This document shows, piece after piece, positions 18,653 to 27,582 of a stretch of DNA of 64,000 bases. The notes under the pieces are model-generated. The model ran no database searches, was not told where the DNA came from, and saw only the letters and a program-made list of their open reading frames with translations. Position 1 is the stretch's first letter. The number at the start of each line of letters is the position of its first letter. Both the position numbers and the translations under genes were made by a program. The DNA comes from VYFG01 sp965213885 (GTDB taxonomy: Bacteria; Pseudomonadota; Gammaproteobacteria; Arenicellales; Poriferihabitantaceae), in the NCBI GenBank assembly GCA_965213885.1, contig OZ243919.1, positions 2,170,001 to 2,234,000 of the forward strand. The letters are read 5' to 3'.

Positions 18653-18729
18653 TGGGGTGTAGCCAAGCGGCCTAAGGCACCGGGTTTTGATCCCGGCATT
18701 CGGAGGTTCGAATCCTCCCACCCCAGCCA
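18653..18729 (+). tRNA. tRNA-Gln (anticodon TTG), CCA encoded
   Basis: The acceptor arms TGGGGTG and CACCCCA pair over seven bases, followed by G and an encoded CCA. The anticodon stem is CCGGG/CCCGG with loop TTTTGAT, giving anticodon TTG for CAA codons. The T arm holds GGTTCGAATC. The gene sits between ispE and prs, as in Pseudomonas and relatives, and only 21 bp separate its 3' end from the prs start. Confidence 0.97.
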
Positions 18730-18750
18730 TTGATTGTGAGAGGAATCTTC

Positions 18751-19701
18751 GTGTCGCTTGACAATCTCTCGGTTTTTGCGGGCAACGCAAACCCCGAACT
18801 GGCGCTTGAGGTTGTACAGAGTCTCGGCATACCCCTGGGCAAGGCGTCGGTGGGAACATTCAGCGACGGTGAAATCAACATCGAGATCATGGAAAACGTC
18901 CGGGGCCGCGATGTGTTCGTGATCCAGCCCACCTGTGCCCCGGCAAACAACAACCTGATGGAACTCCTGGTGATGATCGACGCGTTGCACCGTTCTTCCG
19001 CCGGCCGGATCACCGCGGTGATGCCGTATTTCGGCTACGCCCGCCAGGACCGGCGGCCGCGGACCGCACGGGTGGCGATCTCGGCCAAGCTGGTGGCATC
19101 CATGATCCGGTCGGCCGGCGCTGACCGGGTCCTGACCATGGACCTGCACGCCGACCAGATCCAGGGATTTTTCGACATCCCGTGCGACAACATATACGGC
19201 TCCCCGGTCCTGATGGGGGAGATCTGGCGCAAGCGCCTGTCCAATCCCGTCGTGGTTTCTCCCGACGTGGGGGGGGTGGTGCGCGCCCGGGCCATGGCGA
19301 AGCAACTGGAAACCGAACTGGCGATCATCGACAAGCGGCGCCCGCGGGCGAACGAGGCTAAGGTGATGCATATCATCGGCGAGGTGGAAGGTCGATCCTG
19401 CATCATGATCGATGACATGGTGGACACCGCCAATACACTGTGCGAGGCGGCGGAGGCCCTGAAGGACCGCGGCGCGCTAAAAGTGGTGGCGACCTGTACC
19501 CACGCGGTGCTGTCCGGCGGGGCGATCAGGCGCATCTCCGAGTCTTCCCTGGATGAACTGCTGGTGACCAATTCCATCCCGTTGAGCCGGGAGGCGCAGG
19601 ACTGCTCCATGATCACGCAACTCAGTGTGGCGGAGCTGCTGGCGGAATCCATTCGCCGGATAGCCACCGGGGACTCCATCAGCAACCTGTTCATTGACTG
19701 A
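18751..19701 (+). CDS. prs: Ribose-phosphate pyrophosphokinase
   Basis: Makes PRPP from ribose-5-phosphate and ATP for nucleotide, histidine and tryptophan synthesis. The 316 residues match the class I enzyme. Motifs: FSDGEINIEI, YFGYARQDRRPRTAR, the MDLHADQIQGFF segment, DVGGVVRARAMAKQL and the PRPP-binding loop CIMIDDMVDTANTL. The start is taken as GTG at 18751, preceded by GAGAGG at 18738-18743; the frame is open further up, but that part runs into the tRNA. It is probably expressed with the tRNA and released by tRNA 3' processing. Confidence 0.97.
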   Translation: MSLDNLSVFAGNANPELALEVVQSLGIPLGKASVGTFSDGEINIEIMENVRGRDVFVIQPTCAPANNNLMELLVMIDALHRSSAGRITAVMPYFGYARQDRRPRTARVAISAKLVASMIRSAGADRVLTMDLHADQIQGFFDIPCDNIYGSPVLMGEIWRKRLSNPVVVSPDVGGVVRARAMAKQLETELAIIDKRRPRANEAKVMHIIGEVEGRSCIMIDDMVDTANTLCEAAEALKDRGALKVVATCTHAVLSGGAIRRISESSLDELLVTNSIPLSREAQDCSMITQLSVAELLAESIRRIATGDSISNLFID

Positions 19702-19750
19702 CCGGGGCTTCGGGCCGGACCCCGGCACGAAGCCCCGGGATTGTTTTATT
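19702..19750 (+). terminator. Rho-independent terminator after prs
   Basis: Perfect 11-bp arms CCGGGGCTTCG (19702-19712) and CGAAGCCCCGG (19728-19738) are followed by a T-rich run (GATTGTTTTATTG). It directly abuts the prs stop codon and separates prs from rplY. Confidence 0.85.
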
Positions 19751-19798
19751 GTTTGACAAACGGCCCCATGGGCCAATGGAAAGTGAGAGAAAGCACAC

Positions 19799-20461
19799 AT
19801 GAGTGAAGAAGTCGTTCTAAAGGCCCGCATCCGGGCACGAACCGGCACCAGCCTGGTGCGCCGCCTGCGCAAAGAAGGCGACGTCCCGGCGGTTCTGTAT
19901 GGCGCCGGCAAGGAGAACCTGAGTATCGCGGTGAATCACGACCTCCTGTTCCACAACCTGGAACGGGAGGAGTTCTTTTCCCAGGTGATCACCATCGACA
20001 CCGACGGCAAGAGGGAACGGGCGATCCTGCGCGATGTCCAGCGCCATCCCCACAAGACCCGGATCCTGCATGCGGATTTCCAGCGGGTCGACGAAAACAA
20101 GCCGATCCACATCGCCCTGCCGATCCACTACTCCGGCGAGGATGAGTGCCTCGGCGTGCGGATCGACGGGGGCATGATTTCCCACCTGATGAACGAGGTA
20201 GAGGTCACCTGCCTGCCGAAAGACCTGCCGGAATACATCGAGTTGGGCGTCAGCGAGTTGCGCCTCGGCCAGTCCCTGCACCTGTCGGATATCCAGTTGC
20301 CCAAGGGCGTGCAGATCACCGCGTTCACCCACGGCGATATCCATGAGCACGACAATGCTGTGGTGGCAGTACAGGCCACCCGGGTATCGGCAAAATCCGC
20401 TGAAACGGAGGAAGAGGTCGGGGGGGAGAAAGCCGATGCCGATACCGGGGAAGAGGAATAG
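19799..20461 (+). CDS. rplY: 50S ribosomal protein L25 / general stress protein Ctc
   Basis: Binds 5S rRNA in the large subunit. The protein has 220 residues, the long Ctc form: an N-terminal L25 domain (VRRLRKEGDVPAVLYGAGKE, RAILRDVQRHPHKTRILHADF) and a C-terminal TL5-like beta domain (NEVEVTCLPKDLPEYIELGV). An acidic tail follows (ETEEEVGGEKADADTGEEE). It lies between prs and pth as in most gammaproteobacteria. Confidence 0.95.
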   Translation: MSEEVVLKARIRARTGTSLVRRLRKEGDVPAVLYGAGKENLSIAVNHDLLFHNLEREEFFSQVITIDTDGKRERAILRDVQRHPHKTRILHADFQRVDENKPIHIALPIHYSGEDECLGVRIDGGMISHLMNEVEVTCLPKDLPEYIELGVSELRLGQSLHLSDIQLPKGVQITAFTHGDIHEHDNAVVAVQATRVSAKSAETEEEVGGEKADADTGEEE

Positions 20462-20543
20462 GCCCGATTCCCGGCCGGACAACCACCGGTTATCCCCCGG
20501 CCCCGAAGCGATATCGCCGGAATACCGCGTCCCTGCGTAAGCC

Positions 20544-21125
20544 ATGCCAGCACTGGCCATTGGCCTGATTGCCGGACTGGGCAATCCGGGCAGACAATAT
20601 GCCGAAACCCGGCATAATGCTGGCTTCTGGTTCATCCAGGCGTTGCAACAGTCCTTTGGCTTCTCGCTTCAGGAGGACAGCCGGTACAAGGCACTGACCG
20701 GTGATTTCAGGCTCGGCGGCGCAATCGTCAGGGTCATCGCACCGCAGACATTCATGAATCTCAGCGGCGACAGCGTAGTGCCCTATGCCCGGTTTTTCCG
20801 TATCCAAACGCAACAGGTCCTGGTGGCCTATGATGAACTGGATCTCCCACCGGGAACCATCCGACTCAAGCTGGAAGGCGGGCATGGCGGACACAAGGGT
20901 CTCGGGGACATCATGCAGAAATCCGGCGCCCGGGACATGAAGCGCCTGCGAATCGGGATCGGTCATCCCGGCCGGGGCAGCCAGGCGTCCCCGTACGTGC
21001 TTTCAAAACCCCCCGCCGATGACCGGATCGTCATCCTGGACGCCATCGACCGGGCGGTATCGGCGCTGCCGGATATGCTCCAGGGCGACTTCCCCCGGGT
21101 CATGAACTTCCTCCACACCGACTGA
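20544..21125 (+). CDS. pth: Peptidyl-tRNA hydrolase
   Basis: Recycles peptidyl-tRNA released from stalled ribosomes. The 193 residues carry the signatures LGNPGRQYAETRHNAGFW (with the catalytic His), PQTFMNLSGDSV and YDELDLPPGTIRLKLEGGHG GHKG. It lies 82 bp after rplY and 2 bp before ychF. Confidence 0.97.
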   Translation: MPALAIGLIAGLGNPGRQYAETRHNAGFWFIQALQQSFGFSLQEDSRYKALTGDFRLGGAIVRVIAPQTFMNLSGDSVVPYARFFRIQTQQVLVAYDELDLPPGTIRLKLEGGHGGHKGLGDIMQKSGARDMKRLRIGIGHPGRGSQASPYVLSKPPADDRIVILDAIDRAVSALPDMLQGDFPRVMNFLHTD

Positions 21126-21127
21126 TC

Positions 21128-22222
21128 ATGGGCTTCAAATGCGGCATCGTGGGCCTGCCCAATGTGGGCAAGTCCACCCTGTTCAATGCCCTTACCCAGT
21201 CCGCTGCCGCACAGGCGGCGAACTATGCATTCTGCACCATCGATCCCAACGTGGGCATTGTGGAAGTGCCGGACCCGCGACTTCCCCGGATCAGCGACAT
21301 CGTCAGGCCCGGCAAAACCGTCCCGACCACCATCGAGTTCGTGGACATCGCGGGACTGGTGGCCGGCGCATCGAAGGGTGAGGGCCTTGGCAACCGATTC
21401 CTGTCCCACATTCGCGAGGTGGATGCCATCGCCCACGTGGTCCGGGCCTTCGAGGACGGCAATGTCGTACACGTGACAGACCGCGTGGACCCCATCTGCG
21501 ACATCGAGACCATCAATACCGAACTGGTTCTGGCAGACATGGAAACCGCTGACCGGGCGCTGAGGCGGGCGGAAAAGAACAGCAAGTCCGGCGATAAGGA
21601 ACAGATCACCATGGCAGCGCTCTTGCGGCGGATCATGGAATGCCTGGACGGGGGCAGGCCTCTTCGCAGCCTGGAACTGGATGCCGGCGCACGCGCACGG
21701 CTGAGGCCACTTTGCTTCCTCACGATCAAGCCCGGCCTCTATGTCGCCAACGTCGACGAGGACGGATTCGAACACAATTCCCACCTGGAGGCGATCCGGG
21801 CGGTTGCAAGGGACGAGGGTACGGAGATGGTCCCCGTTTGCGCGGCCATCGAGCAGGAACTGTCGCAGATCAGCCCCGGGGAGGCGGAAGCCTTTCTTAC
21901 GGACATGGGGCTCAGCGAGCCCGGGCTCAACCGGGTGATTCGCGCAGGATATCGCCTCCTTGACCTGCTGACCTTCTTCACCGCCGGTCCCAGGGAGGTC
22001 CGCGCATGGACCGTTCGGACCGGCGCCACCGCACCTCAGGCCGCCGGGGTGATCCACACGGACTTTGAGCGCGGATTCATCCGGGCCGAAACCACGGGAT
22101 ACGACGACTTCATCGACTGCGGCGGGGAGGCCGGCGCCCGGGAAGCGGGAAAGCTGAGACTGGAAGGGAAGGACTACCGGGTGCAGGACGGCGATATCAT
22201 GCATTTCCGTTTCAACGTGTAG
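21128..22222 (+). CDS. ychF: Redox-regulated OBG-family ATPase YchF
   Basis: A ribosome-associated P-loop NTPase that prefers ATP. It has 364 residues, with Walker A GLPNVGKSTLFNAL, the switch segment ANYAFCTIDPNVG, DIAGLVAGASKGEGLGNRFL and a C-terminal TGS domain (RAWTVRTGATAPQAAGVIHTD, then YRVQDGDIMHFRFNV). Its start is 2 bp behind the pth stop, implying coupling. Confidence 0.97.
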   Translation: MGFKCGIVGLPNVGKSTLFNALTQSAAAQAANYAFCTIDPNVGIVEVPDPRLPRISDIVRPGKTVPTTIEFVDIAGLVAGASKGEGLGNRFLSHIREVDAIAHVVRAFEDGNVVHVTDRVDPICDIETINTELVLADMETADRALRRAEKNSKSGDKEQITMAALLRRIMECLDGGRPLRSLELDAGARARLRPLCFLTIKPGLYVANVDEDGFEHNSHLEAIRAVARDEGTEMVPVCAAIEQELSQISPGEAEAFLTDMGLSEPGLNRVIRAGYRLLDLLTFFTAGPREVRAWTVRTGATAPQAAGVIHTDFERGFIRAETTGYDDFIDCGGEAGAREAGKLRLEGKDYRVQDGDIMHFRFNV

Positions 22223-22274
22223 CGGCACGGGCCCACCAACCGCTCCGCCATAGAACCGCAATCCGGATCGATCA

Positions 22275-24404
22275 ATGACGCCGGGGGACAGCCCTACCAC
22301 AGTGACCCTTGACGGGATCACCACCCGGCTGGACGAGTATCTCGACCCGGTGCTTTCCACCCGCCGCACCTCGTCAGGACCCGCCAGAGGCCTGCTTCCG
22401 CTCACAGAGGAAGAACAGGAGTTCGCCCTGCACTGGACTGACGTGATCCGGCGGTCCAACTCGGAGATGGCATTCCAGTTCGTCAGCCATGCCCCCAGGG
22501 CAATACGGCTCATGGGCCTGGAGGGGACACGCCGATGGCTGCTGCACGCCATGGACGTGTACGACAAGGAGGGTCTTTATCCCGGATGCACCGCACTTGA
22601 TGCCCTGGAGGCATACGCGGCCGAATTCCGTCTCGGTCACATTACCGTCTCCCTGGACGAGATCCGCCCGGTACTGGAAACATTCATTACCGGCCTGGCG
22701 GGACGCACATTGAAGCTGGAGGCCGGCAACAGTAGCTACACGGACACCAACACGCTCTACCTGCCCGCCCGGATCAATCGATTCAACGACCGGGAACTGA
22801 ATTATTGCCTGTACAAGGTCATGTCGGTGCACCTGTGGGCGCAGACATGGTTCGGCACCTTCCGCCGGCAGGGCCCGGACTCGCCACACCTGGTGCAGAT
22901 CCTCGCGGAGTTTCAGGACAACGGCCGTGCGCTGCGACTGTTCAACCTGCTGGAAACCGCCAGACTCAACGCCTGCATCGGACGGGAACTTCCCGGACTC
23001 GCCCGGGAAATGTTCGGGCTGCATACCCCGGCACCGGTCCATGACGCCACCTGGCGGCATTACCTGGATCTTCTCGAGGACAAGGACGCTACGGTGTCGG
23101 ATACCCTGGCCGCAACGGAAAAGCTGTATCCCCTGCAAATGCCCTGGCCGGAAGCCCCCGTCTACCAGGGCGGGTTCGACCTCGAGGCAGCCAGGGACGG
23201 CATCGAGCAACGCCTGGAGCTGGAGAAGGATGAGCTTCAGTCCGCTCTCGCCGACCTGGTGCGCCAGACCCTGGGCGAGGGGGACGAGGCGGCCGCGGCG
23301 GAGAACGCCGAAGTCGACCTCCGGCTCGACCGGGAATCCGGTGCCAATCCCGAGCTTGCCGTGAACGGCGAACCGGTGACGCCTCCCGTGGATCTGGAAA
23401 ATCTGCTGCGCTCCCTGCTGCAGGATCTGGAGGCCATCCCGGAAGACTGGCTTGCGCCCGCCGGCGACGGCGACTACAACGCCGATGAGCAGGGACAGCA
23501 GCCGGAGCCTACAGATAGGGCCCTGACAGGCAGTGACACGATTTTCTACGATGAATGGGACTATCGTCGTCAGACCTACCGCAGGAACTGGTGCACCCTC
23601 AGAGAGACGACGACCCAGCCGGTTTACGATGATTTCTACGACCGCACCCTGAAACGGTATGCAAGCCTGGTGGGAGAGATACGACGGTATTTCGAAGCCC
23701 TGCGGGGAGACGACCGCATCCTGAAAGCGGAGCCCACCGGAGACAACGTGGACCTGGATGCCCTGATCACCGCTTATGCGGACATGCAGACCGGCGTGGA
23801 AATGAGCGACAGGGTTTACACCCGCAAGCAGAAAGTGGAGCGGGACCTGGCCGTGGTCTTCATGGTAGACATCAGCGGCTCCACCAAGGGATGGATCAAC
23901 GAAGCGGAGCGGGAAAGCCTGATACTGCTGTGCGAGGCCCTGGAAATCCTCGGCGACCAGTATGCCATTTACGGGTTTTCCGGCATGACCCGAAACCGCT
24001 GCGAGGTGTACCGGATCAAGTCGTTTGAGCGCCGCTATGACGATGAAATACGAGCCCGTATCAGCGGATTGCGCCCCCAGGACTACACCCGGATGGGTGT
24101 CACCATCCGGCACCTGACCGACATCCTGGGCCAGGTGGAGGCAAGAACCCGCATCCTGATCACCCTGTCCGACGGCAAACCGGATGACTATGACGGCTAC
24201 CGCGGGGAATACGGCATCGAGGATACGCGCCAGGCCCTGCTGGAAGCGCGCAACACCGGGATTCATCCATTCTGCATCACCATCGACACCGAGGCCGGGG
24301 AATATCTGCCGCACATGTACGGCCCCGCCAGTTTCGTGGTGGTGGACGAAGTACGCAAGCTTCCCCTGAAAGTGGCCGATATCTACCGCCGCCTGACCAC
24401 CTGA
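22275..24404 (+). CDS. NorD/CbbO-type VWA-domain protein
   Basis: The 709 residues comprise a long helical N-terminal region, an acidic middle (about residues 310-420) and a C-terminal von Willebrand A domain. The MIDAS motif is FMVDISGSTKGW, and LSDGKPDDYDGYRGEYGIED is the stretch seen in NorD and CbbO proteins. These work with MoxR-type AAA ATPases (NorQ, CbbQ) to remodel or load metal into target enzymes such as NO reductase or Rubisco. No NO reductase, Rubisco or NorQ/CbbQ gene is in the window; the nearest AAA protein is the CobS-like one at 27.6 kb. The client is therefore unknown. Confidence 0.85.
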   Translation: MTPGDSPTTVTLDGITTRLDEYLDPVLSTRRTSSGPARGLLPLTEEEQEFALHWTDVIRRSNSEMAFQFVSHAPRAIRLMGLEGTRRWLLHAMDVYDKEGLYPGCTALDALEAYAAEFRLGHITVSLDEIRPVLETFITGLAGRTLKLEAGNSSYTDTNTLYLPARINRFNDRELNYCLYKVMSVHLWAQTWFGTFRRQGPDSPHLVQILAEFQDNGRALRLFNLLETARLNACIGRELPGLAREMFGLHTPAPVHDATWRHYLDLLEDKDATVSDTLAATEKLYPLQMPWPEAPVYQGGFDLEAARDGIEQRLELEKDELQSALADLVRQTLGEGDEAAAAENAEVDLRLDRESGANPELAVNGEPVTPPVDLENLLRSLLQDLEAIPEDWLAPAGDGDYNADEQGQQPEPTDRALTGSDTIFYDEWDYRRQTYRRNWCTLRETTTQPVYDDFYDRTLKRYASLVGEIRRYFEALRGDDRILKAEPTGDNVDLDALITAYADMQTGVEMSDRVYTRKQKVERDLAVVFMVDISGSTKGWINEAERESLILLCEALEILGDQYAIYGFSGMTRNRCEVYRIKSFERRYDDEIRARISGLRPQDYTRMGVTIRHLTDILGQVEARTRILITLSDGKPDDYDGYRGEYGIEDTRQALLEARNTGIHPFCITIDTEAGEYLPHMYGPASFVVVDEVRKLPLKVADIYRRLTT

Positions 24405-24809
24405 ACGACATGCTGCCGTCAACCCCTGCATCCGGACCGAAGTGCCTGCCGATACGCAGGATTCGCCACGGCGACCCGAGTCGATCCGGGACTTGCCAAA
24501 TGGGGAAATCCGCAAGTACCATGACGGCAGTATCCGGATGGGCGCGTCACCTGCCCCGTGGATACGGCTCCACCGGAGAATTCAAAACAATGAACAGTCA
24601 GCGCACCGGCTCCAGGCCGGATGCAACCGCCGCAGAGCGGGCGGGCACGCCGGCAACGGTTGCCGCTGCCGGCCCGGAAAATGCAAGTCCCGGCCAGGAT
24701 GGCGTGGAATCGGCCGGTGCCGAGGACGAACCGGCCCCTCCGGACGGGCCTCCCCCGACTCCGGGTTTCCAGTCACCGCCAGCCGGGCTGGCCGGGAGGC
24801 GATAACGTC
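24405..24809. other. Intergenic stretch with one low-confidence small ORF
   Basis: This 405-bp stretch lies between the NorD-like gene and the cation transporter. The only candidate is a plus-strand ORF 24590-24805 (71 residues, rich in Ala, Pro and Gly, starting MNSQRTGSRPDA) preceded by GGAGAA. It has no recognisable domain and compositional bias typical of GC-rich noncoding frames. I see no RNA gene or terminator. Confidence 0.4.
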
Positions 24810-25763
24810 ATGTCTTCCATACACGGGTCCCGCAAGGTCATCTTCGCCGCAATGGCCGGCAACAGCCTGATCGCCACAACCAAGTTCATTGCCGCAGGCA
24901 TCACCGGCAGTTCCGCCATGTTCAGCGAGGCCATCCATTCGGTGGTGGACACCGGCAACCAGTGCCTCCTGCTGTATGGCCTGAAGCGGTCCGGCAAACC
25001 GGCAGATGCGCGCCACCCGTTCGGCTACAGTATGGAGCTCTATTTCTGGACCTTCGTGGTAGCCATCCTGATCTTCTCCCTGGGGGCGGGCCTGTCCATC
25101 TATGAGGGAGTCAGCAAACTGCAGAATCCCCACGCGATCCAGAAACCGCTGGTGAACTACATCGTGCTCGGGTTCGCGATCCTCTTCGAGGGTGCCGCCT
25201 GGTGTGTGGCCCTGCATGAATTCCGCAAGACCAAGGGCGCTCTCAGCTACATCAAGGCAATACAGCGCAGCAAGGACCCCGCGGTGTTCACCGTCCTATT
25301 CGAGGACAGCGCGGCGATGCTGGGCCTGTGCGCGGCCCTGATCGGCATTGGCCTGGCACAGATCACCGGCAACCCGGTCTTCGACGCCATCGCCTCCATT
25401 GTCATCGGCATCATTCTCGCCTGCACGGCAGCCGTGCTTGCCTACGAGAGCAAGGGTCTGCTCATCGGCGAGGCGGCGCGGCCCAGGGTGATCGGCAGTA
25501 TCCGCAGGATTGTCAACGGCCACGAGGGCATTATCAGCATCAACGAGCTGCTGACCATGCATTTCGGACCACGCGACATCCTTCTTTGTCTCAGCGTCGA
25601 CTTCGTTGACGGGATTTCCGCGAGCGAGGTGGAATCCACGATTTCGGATATGGAGGCGGACATCAAGTTGGCCCACCCGGAAATCACCCGGGTATTCATC
25701 GAGGCCCAGAGCTGGCGCGGTCACGATGACAACCTGCGCATGAAATACCTCGCCGGGAAGTAG
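24810..25763 (+). CDS. Cation diffusion facilitator (CDF) transporter, SLC30A9-like
   Basis: A 317-residue inner-membrane divalent metal/proton antiporter. The metal site residues are visible as HSVVDTGNQ (His and Asp of helix 2) and EDSAAMLG (helix 5). About six hydrophobic segments occur, and DARHPFGYSMELYFW is the typical loop. The C-terminal cytosolic part is longer than minimal and resembles the ZnT9/SLC30A9 branch. The ATG at 24810 is chosen because upstream in-frame sequence is Arg/Pro-rich and not membrane-like. It may supply or remove metal for the chelatase-like proteins around it, which is only a context argument. Confidence 0.9.
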   Translation: MSSIHGSRKVIFAAMAGNSLIATTKFIAAGITGSSAMFSEAIHSVVDTGNQCLLLYGLKRSGKPADARHPFGYSMELYFWTFVVAILIFSLGAGLSIYEGVSKLQNPHAIQKPLVNYIVLGFAILFEGAAWCVALHEFRKTKGALSYIKAIQRSKDPAVFTVLFEDSAAMLGLCAALIGIGLAQITGNPVFDAIASIVIGIILACTAAVLAYESKGLLIGEAARPRVIGSIRRIVNGHEGIISINELLTMHFGPRDILLCLSVDFVDGISASEVESTISDMEADIKLAHPEITRVFIEAQSWRGHDDNLRMKYLAGK

Positions 25764-25851
25764 CCCTGCACGGACTCCGGCCATCCCGCAGTCCGTCCGG
25801 CGCCGCCGGCAGGAGATTCGGGCACGACCCCGGGATGCGCCCCGCTGCCGG

Positions 25852-27555
25852 TCACTGCAGCCGATGTCCCCGGTACAGGGTTTCCAGCGCCCTGAACTCC
25901 GCATTTCCCAGGGTGCCGGTGAGATCCAGCACCAGCGAGCGGGTATAGAAATCGCCGAGATCAAGATTCACCCCGATGCCCCGGAGTTCGACTACGCCGC
26001 CTCCCTCCAGCCGCTGTATCACCCCCCTCAGGTGACTGTCCAGGAACCCGGGCGGATTGTGATGACCGGTGGCACTGTCCATGGGCGCACCATCCGAAAT
26101 CATCACCAGGCAACGGCGATGGGCTTCGCAGGCGCTTAACCGCCCGGCTGCCCATTCCAGGGCCTCGCCATCCAGCCCTTCACGAAAGTGGTTCGTCGAC
26201 AGCAGTGCCGCGATGCCTTCCCGGGCTCGGCGCCAGGGGGTTGCGGCGTCCTTGTAGACCACATGCAGGCGGTCATTGAGCCGGCCCGGGCAATCCGGGC
26301 TTCCCGCCCTGCGCCAAGCCTCGATGGATTGCCCCCCGGTCCAGCCGCCGGTGGTGAAACCAAGGACCTCGTTCGGCACGCCGGCCAGGTCCAGGGCGCG
26401 GCTGTAGATATCCACCAGTACCGCCACCGCCTCATACCGCAGGCGTTTCATGGAACCTGAATTGTCAATGAGGAAACTGACCACGGTCTCGGCCCTGGGC
26501 ACCCACTGCCGTTGACGGAAGATGCGACTGTAGGACGGGTTGGCGACAATCTGGGACAGCCGCCTCCCGTCCAGATACCCGTCATCCTCGCCGAAGTTCC
26601 AGCCTGCATACTCGGGCGCCGAAAACAGGGTTTTCAGCCGCTGGGCGAGCCTGGGGACGCTGATAGCCTGGGCCCGCACCAGCCGGTCCAGGTCGGCCCG
26701 CAGCCGACGGCGCCGGGACTGGAGCGGCACCACCTCCCGGGCATAGACCTCGCGGTCATGGTCCCGGCAGAAAACGCGGTACCGCCCGCCGGATTCACCG
26801 GACTGCCCGATCCCGGCCCCGGGATCAACCGCGTCCGTGTACAGCTCGTCGCCTGCGTGCTGGCGCGGCAGCATCATCCGTTGGGCAGTCCGGGCAGTCT
26901 GGCGCCCCACGCCGCCGCCGAGGACATCGGCGATGTTTCCGGCCACCCATGCGATGGCGAGCGCATGCAGTGCGTAAGCTTGCTGGTCATGTCGCAGACG
27001 GGGCAGTGCCTTGAGTGCATCCCCGATCAGCGGCCCGAGGCGGAAACGGGTGGACTCAATGAGCCCCTCCACTTCCTCGTCCTGCCCGGCCCCGGACAGG
27101 CGTGAGCGCACGATCTGGGTGATGCTGTACACGACCAGGCCGAACTCGTTCTCCGTAAATCCCGAGGCCCGGCTTTTACGGCACCATTCGTTGAATGCAT
27201 CGTCGAGATTGCGCCGAAGGCCCTTCAGCCCCTGTGGTGCCAGGCTTTCCGCCCGGAGCTGCTCCAGGATGTCGAACACCATGGCCGCGACCTGGTTCGG
27301 GGGCATCAATGACCCGTGCAGTTCCAGGTCCGTATGGAGCAGCCGCAGGGCCATGGCATCGGCCACGCCGCGGCACCGGGCCAGGGAATCCCGGCTGACA
27401 TCCAGGGCCATATGCGGGCTCATCAGGGTCACGCCGCGATTGCCGTCGAACAGCAGGTCCCGCCGAAATTCCGCTGCCGGATGCGCCGCCAGCGCCCGAA
27501 TGGCTGCCGCGCAATGACGCTCAATATGGCGTTTGCGGACCTGTTCGCTGCTCAA
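25852..27555 (-). CDS. CobT-like VWA protein (cobaltochelatase-type subunit)
   Basis: The 567 residues begin with a helical N-terminal domain typical of CobT (HPAAEFRRDLLFDGN RGVTLMSPHM). The C-terminal VWA domain has MIDAS FLIDNSGSMKRLRYEA, GFTTGGWTGGQS and MISDGAPMDSAT. In aerobic B12 synthesis CobT pairs with the AAA subunit CobS to drive the CobN chelatase. The CobS-like gene is 27 bp upstream on the same strand, so the two form an operon. No CobN or other cob gene is present in the window, so the pair may serve another client. Confidence 0.85.
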   Translation of the reverse strand: MSSEQVRKRHIERHCAAAIRALAAHPAAEFRRDLLFDGNRGVTLMSPHMALDVSRDSLARCRGVADAMALRLLHTDLELHGSLMPPNQVAAMVFDILEQLRAESLAPQGLKGLRRNLDDAFNEWCRKSRASGFTENEFGLVVYSITQIVRSRLSGAGQDEEVEGLIESTRFRLGPLIGDALKALPRLRHDQQAYALHALAIAWVAGNIADVLGGGVGRQTARTAQRMMLPRQHAGDELYTDAVDPGAGIGQSGESGGRYRVFCRDHDREVYAREVVPLQSRRRRLRADLDRLVRAQAISVPRLAQRLKTLFSAPEYAGWNFGEDDGYLDGRRLSQIVANPSYSRIFRQRQWVPRAETVVSFLIDNSGSMKRLRYEAVAVLVDIYSRALDLAGVPNEVLGFTTGGWTGGQSIEAWRRAGSPDCPGRLNDRLHVVYKDAATPWRRAREGIAALLSTNHFREGLDGEALEWAAGRLSACEAHRRCLVMISDGAPMDSATGHHNPPGFLDSHLRGVIQRLEGGGVVELRGIGVNLDLGDFYTRSLVLDLTGTLGNAEFRALETLYRGHRLQ

Positions 27556-27582
27556 GGGAACATACCCGGTCCGGCGCCGGGT

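Noticed and set aside
22374..24515. 713-codon minus-strand open frame
   Set aside because: It lies opposite the NorD-like gene, has no domain pattern, and is an antisense artefact of GC-rich codon use.
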